This document shows positions 1-5,915 of a stretch of DNA of 13,886 bases, one piece after another; position 1 is the stretch's first letter; the number at the start of each line of letters is the position of its first letter. The notes under the pieces were generated by a model that worked only from the letters and a program-made list of their open reading frames with translations, made no database searches and was not told where the DNA came from. Source of the DNA: B1SED10-75 sp964636865 (lineage in GTDB: Bacteria; Bacillota; Dethiobacteria; DTU022; PWGO01); the NCBI GenBank assembly GCA_964636865.1, contig CAZWVJ010000037.1:1-13886 (forward strand), given 5' to 3'. Both the position numbers and the translations under genes were made by a program.

Positions 1-153
1 ATAAATACCCCTCTTTATTTTATCAAAGATTTTCCAATAGAAGGCAAATTTCTATTCGTAAAATTTATTGTAGTTCTAATCGTAGCCTGGTGTATCGCTT
101 AATGAAGCCACTTCAAACCGTCAAATATTTCTTTTTTTTAATAACTAAAGTTC

Positions 154-182
154 TTGCACCGCCGTTAACTAGTCCTTATAAT
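154..182 (+). promoter_or_regulatory. Candidate promoter for the UPF0316-type gene
   Basis: A perfect -10 hexamer TATAAT lies at 177-182, with TTGCAC at 154-159 as a weak -35 (first three bases match) at 17-bp spacing. Transcription would begin near 189, about 45 nt before the likely start codon at 233. The rest of 1-211 is AT-rich and shows no convincing open frame or RNA gene on either strand. Confidence 0.45.
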
Positions 183-232
183 AGATGTGACCCTATTAAA
201 AATATACTGGTTTGGTGGTGATTGTTTTGTTG

Positions 233-904
233 ATGGTTCTTATTATTTTGGTTATTAATATAATCTATATATCCCTGCTCACCGTGCGCACCATGCTTAC
301 CCTTAAAGGAAAGCATGGCTACGCTGCCCTTATCAGCACCGGGGAAGCCTTTGTTTTTGTTCTCGGCATTGGCCTGGTACTGGAAAATTTGGGGGAGATA
401 CAAAACCTTATTGCTTATGCCGGCGGTTTCGCCATAGGTGTTTTGGTAGGCACCAAAATTGAAAGTTCCCTGGCCCTGGGGTACGTCACGGTCAAGGTAA
501 TTAGCAAAGACTGCAATGTTTCCACCCCTACTTTTCTACGACAAAAAGGATTCGGGGTTACCTCCTGGCTAGGTGAAGGAAGAGGCGGCAGGCGCCATGT
601 CATGGAAATTCTTACTTCCCGTAAAGATCAGCAAGACCTTTACCAATACATCCTGGCTTGCGATCCCGCCGCTTTTGTTATTTCCTATGAACCTCAGCAC
701 TTTCGGGGTGGATTCTGGGTCAAAAACCTGCGCCGCTACTGCAAAAAGCATGATAAGCCCCGGGATTACCCCTTTGACGACTTTTTCCCCGAAGTTGATG
801 AAGAAGCCATTGAAGATATTCAAAAGGAAGAGGGCATAACTCCCGCAGAAGATTTACAAAATGGCAATTCCGATTATAACGGTTGTACCCCAAATAATTC
901 ATAG
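233..904 (+). CDS. UPF0316 / DUF5698-DUF2179 family membrane protein
   Basis: About 223 residues. The N-terminal third is hydrophobic, with roughly three membrane segments (for example IILVINIIYISLLTV, then two more up to about residue 75). A soluble alpha/beta part follows, with the motif GFGVTSWLGEGRGGRR and then hydrophobic strands ending FVISYEP. This is the layout of the UPF0316 family: membrane DUF5698 followed by a DUF2179-like domain, which is also found at the C-terminus of YitT proteins. The biochemical function of the family is not established. The C-terminal 40 residues are acidic and low in conservation-like features. Start choice: the frame is open from a TTG at 212, but that codon has no ribosome binding site. 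GGTGGTGA at 214-221, a one-mismatch match to GGAGGTGA, is well placed for TTG 230 or ATG 233, and a start there gives the usual family N-terminus. It is convergent with the rubrerythrin-type gene downstream. Confidence 0.8.
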   Translation: MVLIILVINIIYISLLTVRTMLTLKGKHGYAALISTGEAFVFVLGIGLVLENLGEIQNLIAYAGGFAIGVLVGTKIESSLALGYVTVKVISKDCNVSTPTFLRQKGFGVTSWLGEGRGGRRHVMEILTSRKDQQDLYQYILACDPAAFVISYEPQHFRGGFWVKNLRRYCKKHDKPRDYPFDDFFPEVDEEAIEDIQKEEGITPAEDLQNGNSDYNGCTPNNS

Positions 905-1034
905 TTTTATATTCTTGCTCAATAAGAACATTAATATAAAGTTTGTTATCGGGCTTAGTTGCATTGCTTATGCTTACATTGACGTTTTTACTTTGCAGCC
1001 CTGCATGAACGTTTTGGGGAATTTCAGACCGGGC

Positions 1035-1556
1035 TTAGCTATTACCCCCATAAATATTGGAAAGCTTCAGGTGCTCACTTTCAATATCTGAGATAGCCCG
1101 AAATACTTCCTTCACCCGGGATTCCGGGGCACGTGCTGCCACCTGCAGGTAAAAGTTAGCGGCATTCTTTTCTTTTCCGCCGGCAGTTTTAAAGTTTTCC
1201 GCATCACTGTCTGCGCATTCCGCCGCGGGAGGTTCCGGCTCATCTATGCCCATTAAATCGCAAAGCAGTTCGGCATGCTCCGCCTCTTGCTTAGACAAAC
1301 GTTTAAAAATGGCCCGGGTTAGTTCATTTTCCGCGTTATCTGCAGCACATTTATAGAAAGATTGATTTTTCAACTCAAGCTGTAATGCCTCCTGACAGTC
1401 TTTCCGGCTTTGCTCCGAAAGCTCTACCGCACCCACATCTACATACATGGAAGAGGGCACCAGGTGCATCCCGTGTGCTCCGCAGAAAGGACAGCGATCG
1501 GGAGCGCTCTTTCCAAGATAAGGTTCTCCACAAATTAAGCAAGTAAATGGATCCAT
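1035..1556 (-). CDS. Rubrerythrin-type diiron protein with N-terminal rubredoxin domain
   Basis: 173 residues. The N-terminus has a rubredoxin-like iron site with Cys6, Cys9, Cys22 and Cys25 (CLIC and CPFC). A ferritin-like four-helix domain follows, with candidate diiron ligands Glu61, Glu91-x-x-His94, Glu129 and Glu159-x-x-His162. The domain order is reversed relative to classical rubrerythrin, as in the so-called reverse rubrerythrins of anaerobes. Family knowledge suggests NAD(P)H- or rubredoxin-driven reduction of hydrogen peroxide, possibly also O2, in the cytosol. The frame extends 18 nt further upstream, but GGAAAGGAG lies just before the ATG at 1556 with normal spacing, so that start is preferred. 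A 98-nt gap separates it from the upstream rubrerythrin gene, so co-transcription is possible but not shown. An acidic, Ala/Pro-rich linker (about residues 105-120) replaces the tighter turn usually seen between the two helix pairs. Confidence 0.87.
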   Translation of the reverse strand: MDPFTCLICGEPYLGKSAPDRCPFCGAHGMHLVPSSMYVDVGAVELSEQSRKDCQEALQLELKNQSFYKCAADNAENELTRAIFKRLSKQEAEHAELLCDLMGIDEPEPPAAECADSDAENFKTAGGKEKNAANFYLQVAARAPESRVKEVFRAISDIESEHLKLSNIYGGNS

Positions 1557-1654
1557 AAAAATTCTCCTTTCCAAAGTTTTTTAACTTTAACATCTATTAG
1601 ACTATGTGACCAGGCCTGAAATGTTTTTATTTCTTCCCTCCACCCAATTTTTAA

Positions 1655-2152
1655 CTAAAATTTCTGGAACGATTTGCTGGGTGTATTGCAAATAGGACAG
1701 CGATCCGGAGCCGGATCAAGGCCTACCCAGCCGCAAACAGGGCACAGAAAAGCATCCTTGTCTTCAACATCCTGGCCATTTTCCACCATTTTTTTCATTT
1801 CCTCAAATGTTTTACCATGGACCTTTTCCGCAGCATTGGCATACTCAAAGCTGGTCTTAGCCTTTTTCTGCTCTTCTTCTTCTGCTGCATTAATAAATTC
1901 GGGATACATCTCCGTATATTCGTGATGTTCTCCCTCAACCGCGGTTTCCAAATTTTCCAGAGTAGAGCCTACCTTCCCGGCCACTTCAAAATGCTTAAGG
2001 GCATGGATAGTCTCCGCCTCGGCTATAGCGCGAAAAATTCTCGCTACATTCTTAAAGCCTTCTTTTTCGGCTTTTTTGGCAAAAGCCAAATATTTGCGAT
2101 TTGCCTGGGACTCACCACTAAAAGCATCCATCAAGTTCTTCTCTGTTTTCAT
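1655..2152 (-). CDS. rbr: Rubrerythrin
   Basis: 165 residues with the classical order. The N-terminal ferritin-like diiron domain has Glu14 in GESQAN, Glu47-x-x-His50 in AETIH, Glu75 and Glu81 in GEHHEYTEMYPEF, and Glu109-x-x-His112. A C-terminal rubredoxin-like domain follows, with Cys137, Cys140, Cys152 and Cys155 (CPVC and CPIC). Rubrerythrin reduces hydrogen peroxide to water in the cytosol of anaerobes, taking electrons from rubredoxin or NADH-rubredoxin reductase. The length is somewhat below that of the Desulfovibrio protein but usual for clostridial versions. AGAGGTGA six bases before the ATG is a strong ribosome binding site. The gene follows the glutaredoxin and FTR-like genes on the same strand after about 139 nt. 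That gap suggests it may have its own promoter, although I found no convincing -35/-10 pair or perfect PerR box. Confidence 0.95.
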   Translation of the reverse strand: MKTEKNLMDAFSGESQANRKYLAFAKKAEKEGFKNVARIFRAIAEAETIHALKHFEVAGKVGSTLENLETAVEGEHHEYTEMYPEFINAAEEEEQKKAKTSFEYANAAEKVHGKTFEEMKKMVENGQDVEDKDAFLCPVCGWVGLDPAPDRCPICNTPSKSFQKF

Positions 2153-2291
2153 AATTAATCACCTCTTCGCATGTTTAGTTTGCAGTAATAGTAGTAATTC
2201 TATTTCTTTTAAAATATTTCCTGCATTATTTATATTTCACCGACACCTTTTCCGCTGCATTTAGAAATCCTATTTCAGTGTTCCCATGTTT

Positions 2292-2702
2292 TTAGGACAG
2301 AACCTGTCCGGGTAAGTAAAACAGTTTTCAAAAACAGCTACCCTCTTTACGCACTGCATTACGGCGAGTTTCCAGGCAGGGACAAACATTTTCCGGAACA
2401 TTATCAAAGCGGCAAGGACAGTAAAAATCGCCAAATTTTCTGTTTTTCTCCAACAAACCGGACATAATGTCTTCTTTATTATCGTCAAAAACATAACCAC
2501 GCATTTGCGCAAAAGTTTCCACCCGATCGTATATTTCATCTTCCGGATCTTGTGGAACTCTGCGCGTTGAGAACTGCGGCTCTAATTCCGTTATCTCGAG
2601 CCTGGCCCCACAGATATTACAAATGACTTCTTTCCCTATTTCAATGGAATCTTTAGATATAAAGTACATCTGGCAAACAGGGCAGTAAATCTTACTTTTC
2701 AT
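2292..2702 (-). CDS. Ferredoxin-thioredoxin reductase catalytic subunit-like protein, probable selenoprotein (in-frame TGA read as Sec125)
   Basis: 136 residues if TGA at 2328-2330 is read as selenocysteine; conventional reading stops after 124. Residues 1-35 form a zinc-ribbon-like domain (Cys7, Cys10, Cys28, Cys31). Residues about 55-136 are an FTR catalytic domain with C95-P-C97 and C107-P-C109, then C123-F-[TGA125]-K-L-F-Y. In plant-type FTR the last motif is CHC followed by x-L-F. Its final Cys (Cys87 in Synechocystis) forms the active disulfide with Cys57 (here Cys97) and contacts the [4Fe-4S] cluster held by the other four. Stopping at TGA would remove that residue; reading through restores the motif and reaches TAA at 2292-2294. 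A SECIS-like hairpin lies just downstream. Expected role: passing electrons from ferredoxin to a disulfide protein, probably the glutaredoxin whose gene overlaps this one by 11 bp. The FTR assignment is strong; Sec insertion is inferred. Confidence 0.85.
2295..2309 (-). promoter_or_regulatory. Candidate bacterial SECIS stem-loop
   Basis: On the minus strand, 18 nt after the in-frame TGA, the sequence GGACAGGTTCTGTCC forms a 6-bp perfect stem (GGACAG/CTGTCC) with loop GTT. Drawn with the last pair open, the apical loop is GGUUC, close to the GGUCU loop that SelB reads in E. coli fdhF. The loop guanines lie 24-25 nt after the TGA, within the range known for bacterial SECIS elements. No U-run follows on this strand, so a terminator is a poor alternative. 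The element overlaps the last codons of the FTR-like gene, as bacterial SECIS elements normally do. Confidence 0.7.
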
Positions 2703-2940
2703 TCTTTAATGCCTCCCGGATTTCATCTTCCTTGTAACCCTGAATTACTTTTTCCCCAACCAATATTATGGGGAAAGAGCGCTTGGAAGCAATCTTGTCA
2801 ACCTGTTCAATTGTCTCTTTTTGTTCTTCGCCTTCCAGCAAATCTACATCTACTGCTTCATAATTTACCCCTTGTTCCTCCATTAATTGTTTGGCCTTTT
2901 TACACCACGGACATGTGCTCAAAGCATAAATTTTTACCAT
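2692..2940 (-). CDS. Glutaredoxin-family thiol-disulfide oxidoreductase
   Basis: 82 residues with a thioredoxin fold. Strand MVKIYAL is followed by the active site C10-P-W-C13, then a helix, and the cis-proline strand SFPIILVGEKVIQGY with the glutathione/glutaredoxin-type GY turn. It is a small NrdH/Grx-like dithiol carrier of the cytosol. The frame begins 18 nt earlier at another ATG, but AGGA sits about 9 nt before the ATG at 2940, and the earlier ATG has no ribosome binding site. Its end overlaps the start of the FTR-like gene by 11 bp, indicating translational coupling. The simplest reading is that the FTR-like protein reduces this glutaredoxin with ferredoxin electrons, and that the glutaredoxin serves targets such as peroxidases or ribonucleotide reductase. 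That partnership is inferred from context. A TATAAT-like -10 (ACTATAATG) lies near 2970 on the minus strand, without a good -35. Confidence 0.93.
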   Translation of the reverse strand: MVKIYALSTCPWCKKAKQLMEEQGVNYEAVDVDLLEGEEQKETIEQVDKIASKRSFPIILVGEKVIQGYKEDEIREALKNEK

Positions 2941-3022
2941 TTTCTCACATCCTTGCATTTATTTACTAACATTATAGTATTGATTTTATTAAATCATTCC
3001 CTTTTTAAAAAGTAAAGTTTTA

Positions 3023-3093
3023 GGTGTCAAAAGGAACCGTCCCCTTTTACACCAACTTTCCAGGTGTAAAAGGGGACGGTTCCTTTTGACACC
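3023..3093. repeat. Perfect 31-bp inverted repeat (long hairpin, REP/MITE-like)
   Basis: The left arm at 3023-3053 and right arm at 3063-3093 are exact reverse complements over 31 bp with a 9-nt spacer (aactttcca). Each arm is itself nearly palindromic: GGTGT pairs with ACACC and AAAAGG with CCTTTT, so alternative cruciform or double-hairpin folds are possible. It sits 22 nt downstream of the MTH1187-type gene and upstream of the glutaredoxin gene, both on the minus strand. A short U-rich stretch follows on that strand, so it could end transcription of the TraB-MTH1187 pair. The form suggests a dispersed intergenic repeat, but copy number cannot be judged here. Confidence 0.9.
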
Positions 3094-3115
3094 TTCAAGC
3101 TAAATGACATTTCCC

Positions 3116-3430
3116 CTATTTCTTTTCTTCTAATTTGTCCTCCACCGATTTAATTTTTTGGTTAATGGAAGCATTTTTGTCACGGCGATCATCAATTTTA
3201 ATACTGGTGGTAACTCTTTGCGCCCCTATTTTAAATGGAACTTCGTGCAGACGTCGGATTATCTTAAGAATTTGATCCAGGTCGCCTTCGATAACAATAC
3301 CCATAGCGTTTAACTCATAATTGAGGCCTTCCCCATGTTCGTCCAATTCCCTCTTACAGGCAGAAACATAATCTGATAAACCAGGCGAACCTGTCCCCAA
3401 TGGAATAATAGAAAATTCGGCAATAGCCAT
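3116..3430 (-). CDS. MTH1187 / UPF0045 family thiamine-binding protein
   Basis: 104 residues. The sequence shows the family pattern: strand MAIAEFSIIPLGT, the motif SPGLSDYV, then NYELNAMGIVIEGDLDQILKII and a strand ending RVTTSIKIDDRRD. Members of this ferredoxin-like-fold family (MTH1187, YqgV, and related to YkoF) form tetramers and bind thiamine or its breakdown products; the physiological role is poorly defined. A lysine/glutamate-rich tail (about residues 85-104) extends beyond the fold and may be helical. The frame opens at a GTG nine bases earlier, but that GTG is part of the ribosome binding site GGGAGGTG, which points to ATG 3430. Only 13 nt separate it from the upstream TraB/GumN gene, so the two are almost certainly one transcript. 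The hairpin at 3023-3093 closes the unit. Confidence 0.87.
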   Translation of the reverse strand: MAIAEFSIIPLGTGSPGLSDYVSACKRELDEHGEGLNYELNAMGIVIEGDLDQILKIIRRLHEVPFKIGAQRVTTSIKIDDRRDKNASINQKIKSVEDKLEEKK

Positions 3431-3443
3431 CTTATACACCTCC

Positions 3444-4379
3444 CTAGTACATGTAATTTACCTCATATCCCTCATCTTCAAGTTGTTCTACAATACTATT
3501 TTCACCGGCCAGATGGAGAGAGCCCACTGTTATAAAATAGGTTTTACCGCTATCATCGTGCAGTATTTGTTCAATTTCTTGAGCCATTTGTTCATCCCTT
3601 CCATCTGTTAAAGCTTTATGGTATTTTCGTAGGGATTCTGTTTCTGCCGCTTCTATAGTTTCACTTCTAATTTCCGCAAACATATCTAAATCACCATCTT
3701 TCCAATCGGCAACCATTTTTTCCAACTCTTCAGCTACTTCCTCCATCTCTTCCATGGTTTGTTCTAAGTATATAACTTGAGATTTATCAGAAAGTTTTTC
3801 CTCTGGTGCATACTGCATAGATATTGTCTCCAAGCCCAGGCTTTCCATTCCTTCTTCCTCGGCTCTTTCAATTAAATAATTTTCCACCCCCAACTCCGGA
3901 TTGTAACCTGCTTCCATTGCCGCTAAAACAGACAATTCCGAGGCAGCATACCACGGTTTATACTTTTTGAGCATTTCTTCGTCAACACCGGGGAATTTTA
4001 ATAATTCTATTAGATCTTGGTAGGTTTCTTCGGAAACCAGGTCTGTGATCTTTCGATCATCTTGGTACATACCTTTTTGAAAGATTTTTCCCGTTATTTC
4101 CATTTCACTCTTTTTCATCATATCGATTTCCATCCCCAGTACATCAGCTTCTGCAAAAGCTTCATAAACAGACTCATGAAGGGGATACATCTCTTCATTG
4201 CCAACATGAACTGAACCAAAAAGATAAACCTGGTTATCTCCCCCTTCTACTTGATAAAGCAAACCCTTTGAGCCTTCCTCCGGAATGTCTTCACTTCCAC
4301 AAGCTGACAATGTCAAAACCATTAGTATAACTAATAAAAAGGTAAATCCAAACCGGGAAGTAATTTTAATTTTCATCAT
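3444..4379 (-). CDS. TraB/GumN family lipoprotein
   Basis: 311 residues. The N-terminus is a lipoprotein signal: a KIKITSR charged segment, a hydrophobic core, and lipobox LSAC with Cys27 as the acylation site, so the protein should sit on the outer face of the membrane. The TraB/GumN domain carries two G-x-x-H motifs, GSVH at residues 55-58 and GSLH at 286-289, plus the GLE motif in the middle (GLETISMQ). This family is related to the Tiki-type metalloproteases, and the two GxxH motifs are the expected metal/active-site elements; bacterial members are mostly uncharacterised. A Glu/Met-rich coiled region occupies about residues 195-235. The frame extends 31 codons upstream, but AAAGGAG nine bases before the ATG pair at 4376-4379 and the resulting clean lipoprotein leader fix the start. 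First gene of a pair with the thiamine-binding protein. Confidence 0.88.
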   Translation of the reverse strand: MMKIKITSRFGFTFLLVILMVLTLSACGSEDIPEEGSKGLLYQVEGGDNQVYLFGSVHVGNEEMYPLHESVYEAFAEADVLGMEIDMMKKSEMEITGKIFQKGMYQDDRKITDLVSEETYQDLIELLKFPGVDEEMLKKYKPWYAASELSVLAAMEAGYNPELGVENYLIERAEEEGMESLGLETISMQYAPEEKLSDKSQVIYLEQTMEEMEEVAEELEKMVADWKDGDLDMFAEIRSETIEAAETESLRKYHKALTDGRDEQMAQEIEQILHDDSGKTYFITVGSLHLAGENSIVEQLEDEGYEVNYMY

Positions 4380-4451
4380 TTGAAATAGCTCCTTTCTCAT
4401 AAGATTGCAGAAAAGATACCATAATAGAAATGTTCCAAACAAAATTCTGCA

Positions 4452-4469
4452 ACGCAAAAATTTTTGCGT
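4452..4469. promoter_or_regulatory. 18-bp perfect palindrome, candidate operator
   Basis: ACGCAAAAATTTTTGCGT is a perfect palindrome whose near edge lies about 73 bp upstream of the TraB/GumN start codon on the minus strand. Its symmetry and position suit a dimeric repressor site for the TraB-MTH1187 unit. No U-run or following structure suggests a terminator. The regulator is unknown. Confidence 0.4.
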
Positions 4470-4718
4470 CATCGTAGTAAAAGTCTTGCCTACTTAACAC
4501 CTTCACCTTAAATAAGGTACAACGTACTATTTACTTTGAAATTGCACCAGAGGTGATTTTCTATATTATAATTTACTCAAGCATATTTTCCAAATTTCTA
4601 AAAGACCCAAATTTATATGAATTTATTTATTATTGTAAGGATAGAAGGAAGAAAAGCTAACACAAGAAAACTGGAACCAAACTACCAACAGCGCTTAAAA
4701 TAATAAAAGGAAAGCAAG

Positions 4719-4747
4719 TTGCCTACCCGGAATTTCTCAAATATAAT
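4719..4747 (+). promoter_or_regulatory. Sigma-A-type promoter for the amidohydrolase gene
   Basis: TTGCCT at 4719-4724 and a perfect TATAAT at 4742-4747 are separated by exactly 17 bp. Transcription would start near 4754, leaving a short leader of about 25 nt before the start codon at 4780. Confidence 0.65.
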
Positions 4748-4779
4748 TATCATATATTTATAAAACAGGAAGGGTGATA

Positions 4780-5721
4780 ATGATGATTATTGATTCCCAC
4801 GTGCATTTAGTAGACCAGGGTTGGATTCAGGAGGAGTTCTTTCTGAATATGTCCAGGATAGTTGCCACAAACATGGGCAAACAATCAGGCGAATACCCCG
4901 ATGCACAAATTTTACTGGAAGGATTAAAAGAAAGGGTGCTAGATCCCACCGGTGATAATCTGATAGAAGACATGGATAATGCAGGCGTGGATCGCTCCTG
5001 TATTTTTGCAGTAGATTACGGGCTCGCAGCAGGGGAACCGGAAGTCTCCATAATGGAGCAAAACCGAGCCATTGCCCAGGCAGTACAAAGATATCCCCAT
5101 CGCCTTCTCGGATTTTTCGCCATCGACCCCAGAAGACCGGAAGCGACGGAGATGTTTTCGCTGGGAGTAGAAGACTGGGGAATGCAGGGTTTGAAGCTTC
5201 ATCCTTCCGTAGGATATTATCCCTACGAAGAAGTAGTTTACCCCCTTTACGAAAAATGCAGGGAATACAATGTCCCGGTGTTAATTCACACCGGAAACCA
5301 GCCGGGGCCGATGAAATCCCGCTTCTGCCGCCCCCTTTATGTGGATGATGTAGCCGCTGATTTTCCGGATTTACCCATAATTATGGCTCACTGTGGTCAT
5401 CACTGGTGGGAAGAAGCATTGCTGGTGTGTAGCGTCAAGCCAAACTGTTATGTGGACATCTCCGGATGGCAGAGAGATTTCCTACAAAATCCCACCTCTT
5501 TTTACAGAATACTCCGGGATATACTGGATGCGCTGGGACCCTGGCGAGTTTTTTTTGCCACCGACGGACCTTATCTGAATGTACTTTGCCCAATGGAACA
5601 ATGGGTAAATGCCATAAAGGAACCCGATCTTTCTTCCTGCCCGGAAATATCCTTCAGCCAAGAAGAAATACAAATAATGATGGGCAAAGCTTTTGCACGC
5701 TTGTTAAATTTTGATGCTTAA
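4780..5721 (+). CDS. Amidohydrolase family 2 (ACMSD/gamma-resorcylate decarboxylase-like) enzyme
   Basis: 313 residues forming a metal-dependent TIM barrel. Visible motifs: D5-S-H7-V-H9 at the end of strand 1, KLHP at 139-142, IHTG around His170, MAHCGHHWWEE around His204, and FATDGP with Asp262. These are the usual metal ligands and catalytic Asp of the amidohydrolase-2 family (PF04909), which includes decarboxylases and hydrolases of aromatic or lactone substrates. The substrate cannot be deduced. There is no signal peptide, so it is cytosolic. The frame opens at a GTG at 4774, but AGGAAGG ending at 4773 makes ATG 4780 the best start; ATG 4783 is also possible. It has its own promoter and is followed after 194 AT-rich bases by the ceramidase-like gene, suggesting loosely linked functions rather than a tight operon. 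Confidence 0.88.
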   Translation: MMIIDSHVHLVDQGWIQEEFFLNMSRIVATNMGKQSGEYPDAQILLEGLKERVLDPTGDNLIEDMDNAGVDRSCIFAVDYGLAAGEPEVSIMEQNRAIAQAVQRYPHRLLGFFAIDPRRPEATEMFSLGVEDWGMQGLKLHPSVGYYPYEEVVYPLYEKCREYNVPVLIHTGNQPGPMKSRFCRPLYVDDVAADFPDLPIIMAHCGHHWWEEALLVCSVKPNCYVDISGWQRDFLQNPTSFYRILRDILDALGPWRVFFATDGPYLNVLCPMEQWVNAIKEPDLSSCPEISFSQEEIQIMMGKAFARLLNFDA

Positions 5722-5915
5722 GTAGTGGGTTAATATTATTATTTAAGTAATATTTAAACTGGTAGACCGTTAAATCCAACCTGAAGAAATTTTACCCGGG
5801 CATTTTTCATTATATTATCTTGTTCATTCCGTCAGTAAGCGGGTTATTAATTATCTAACAACTTCATTTTTAATAAAGTAATCCCATAAGGCAGGAATAT
5901 AAGAGTATTTGAAGA

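Larger units (their letters stand above)
4380..4779. other. Divergent intergenic region
   Basis: About 400 bp between the divergently read TraB/GumN and amidohydrolase genes. It is AT-rich and contains the 18-bp palindrome at 4452-4469 and a good plus-strand promoter at 4719-4747. A 28-codon open frame from 4618 has no ribosome binding site and was not accepted as a gene. Nothing else was recognised. Confidence 0.6.

Noticed and set aside
2295..2309. The hairpin as a rho-independent terminator of the glutaredoxin-FTR unit
   Set aside because: No U-run follows on the minus strand, and the stem is short and moderately stable.
2270..2335. A frameshift in the T-run before the TGA, joining the FTR-like gene to the other minus-strand frame (ending FCPKNMGTLK)
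   Set aside because: The shifted frame does not give the conserved C-x-C-x-L-F motif, whereas straight read-through of the TGA does, and a SECIS-like hairpin follows.
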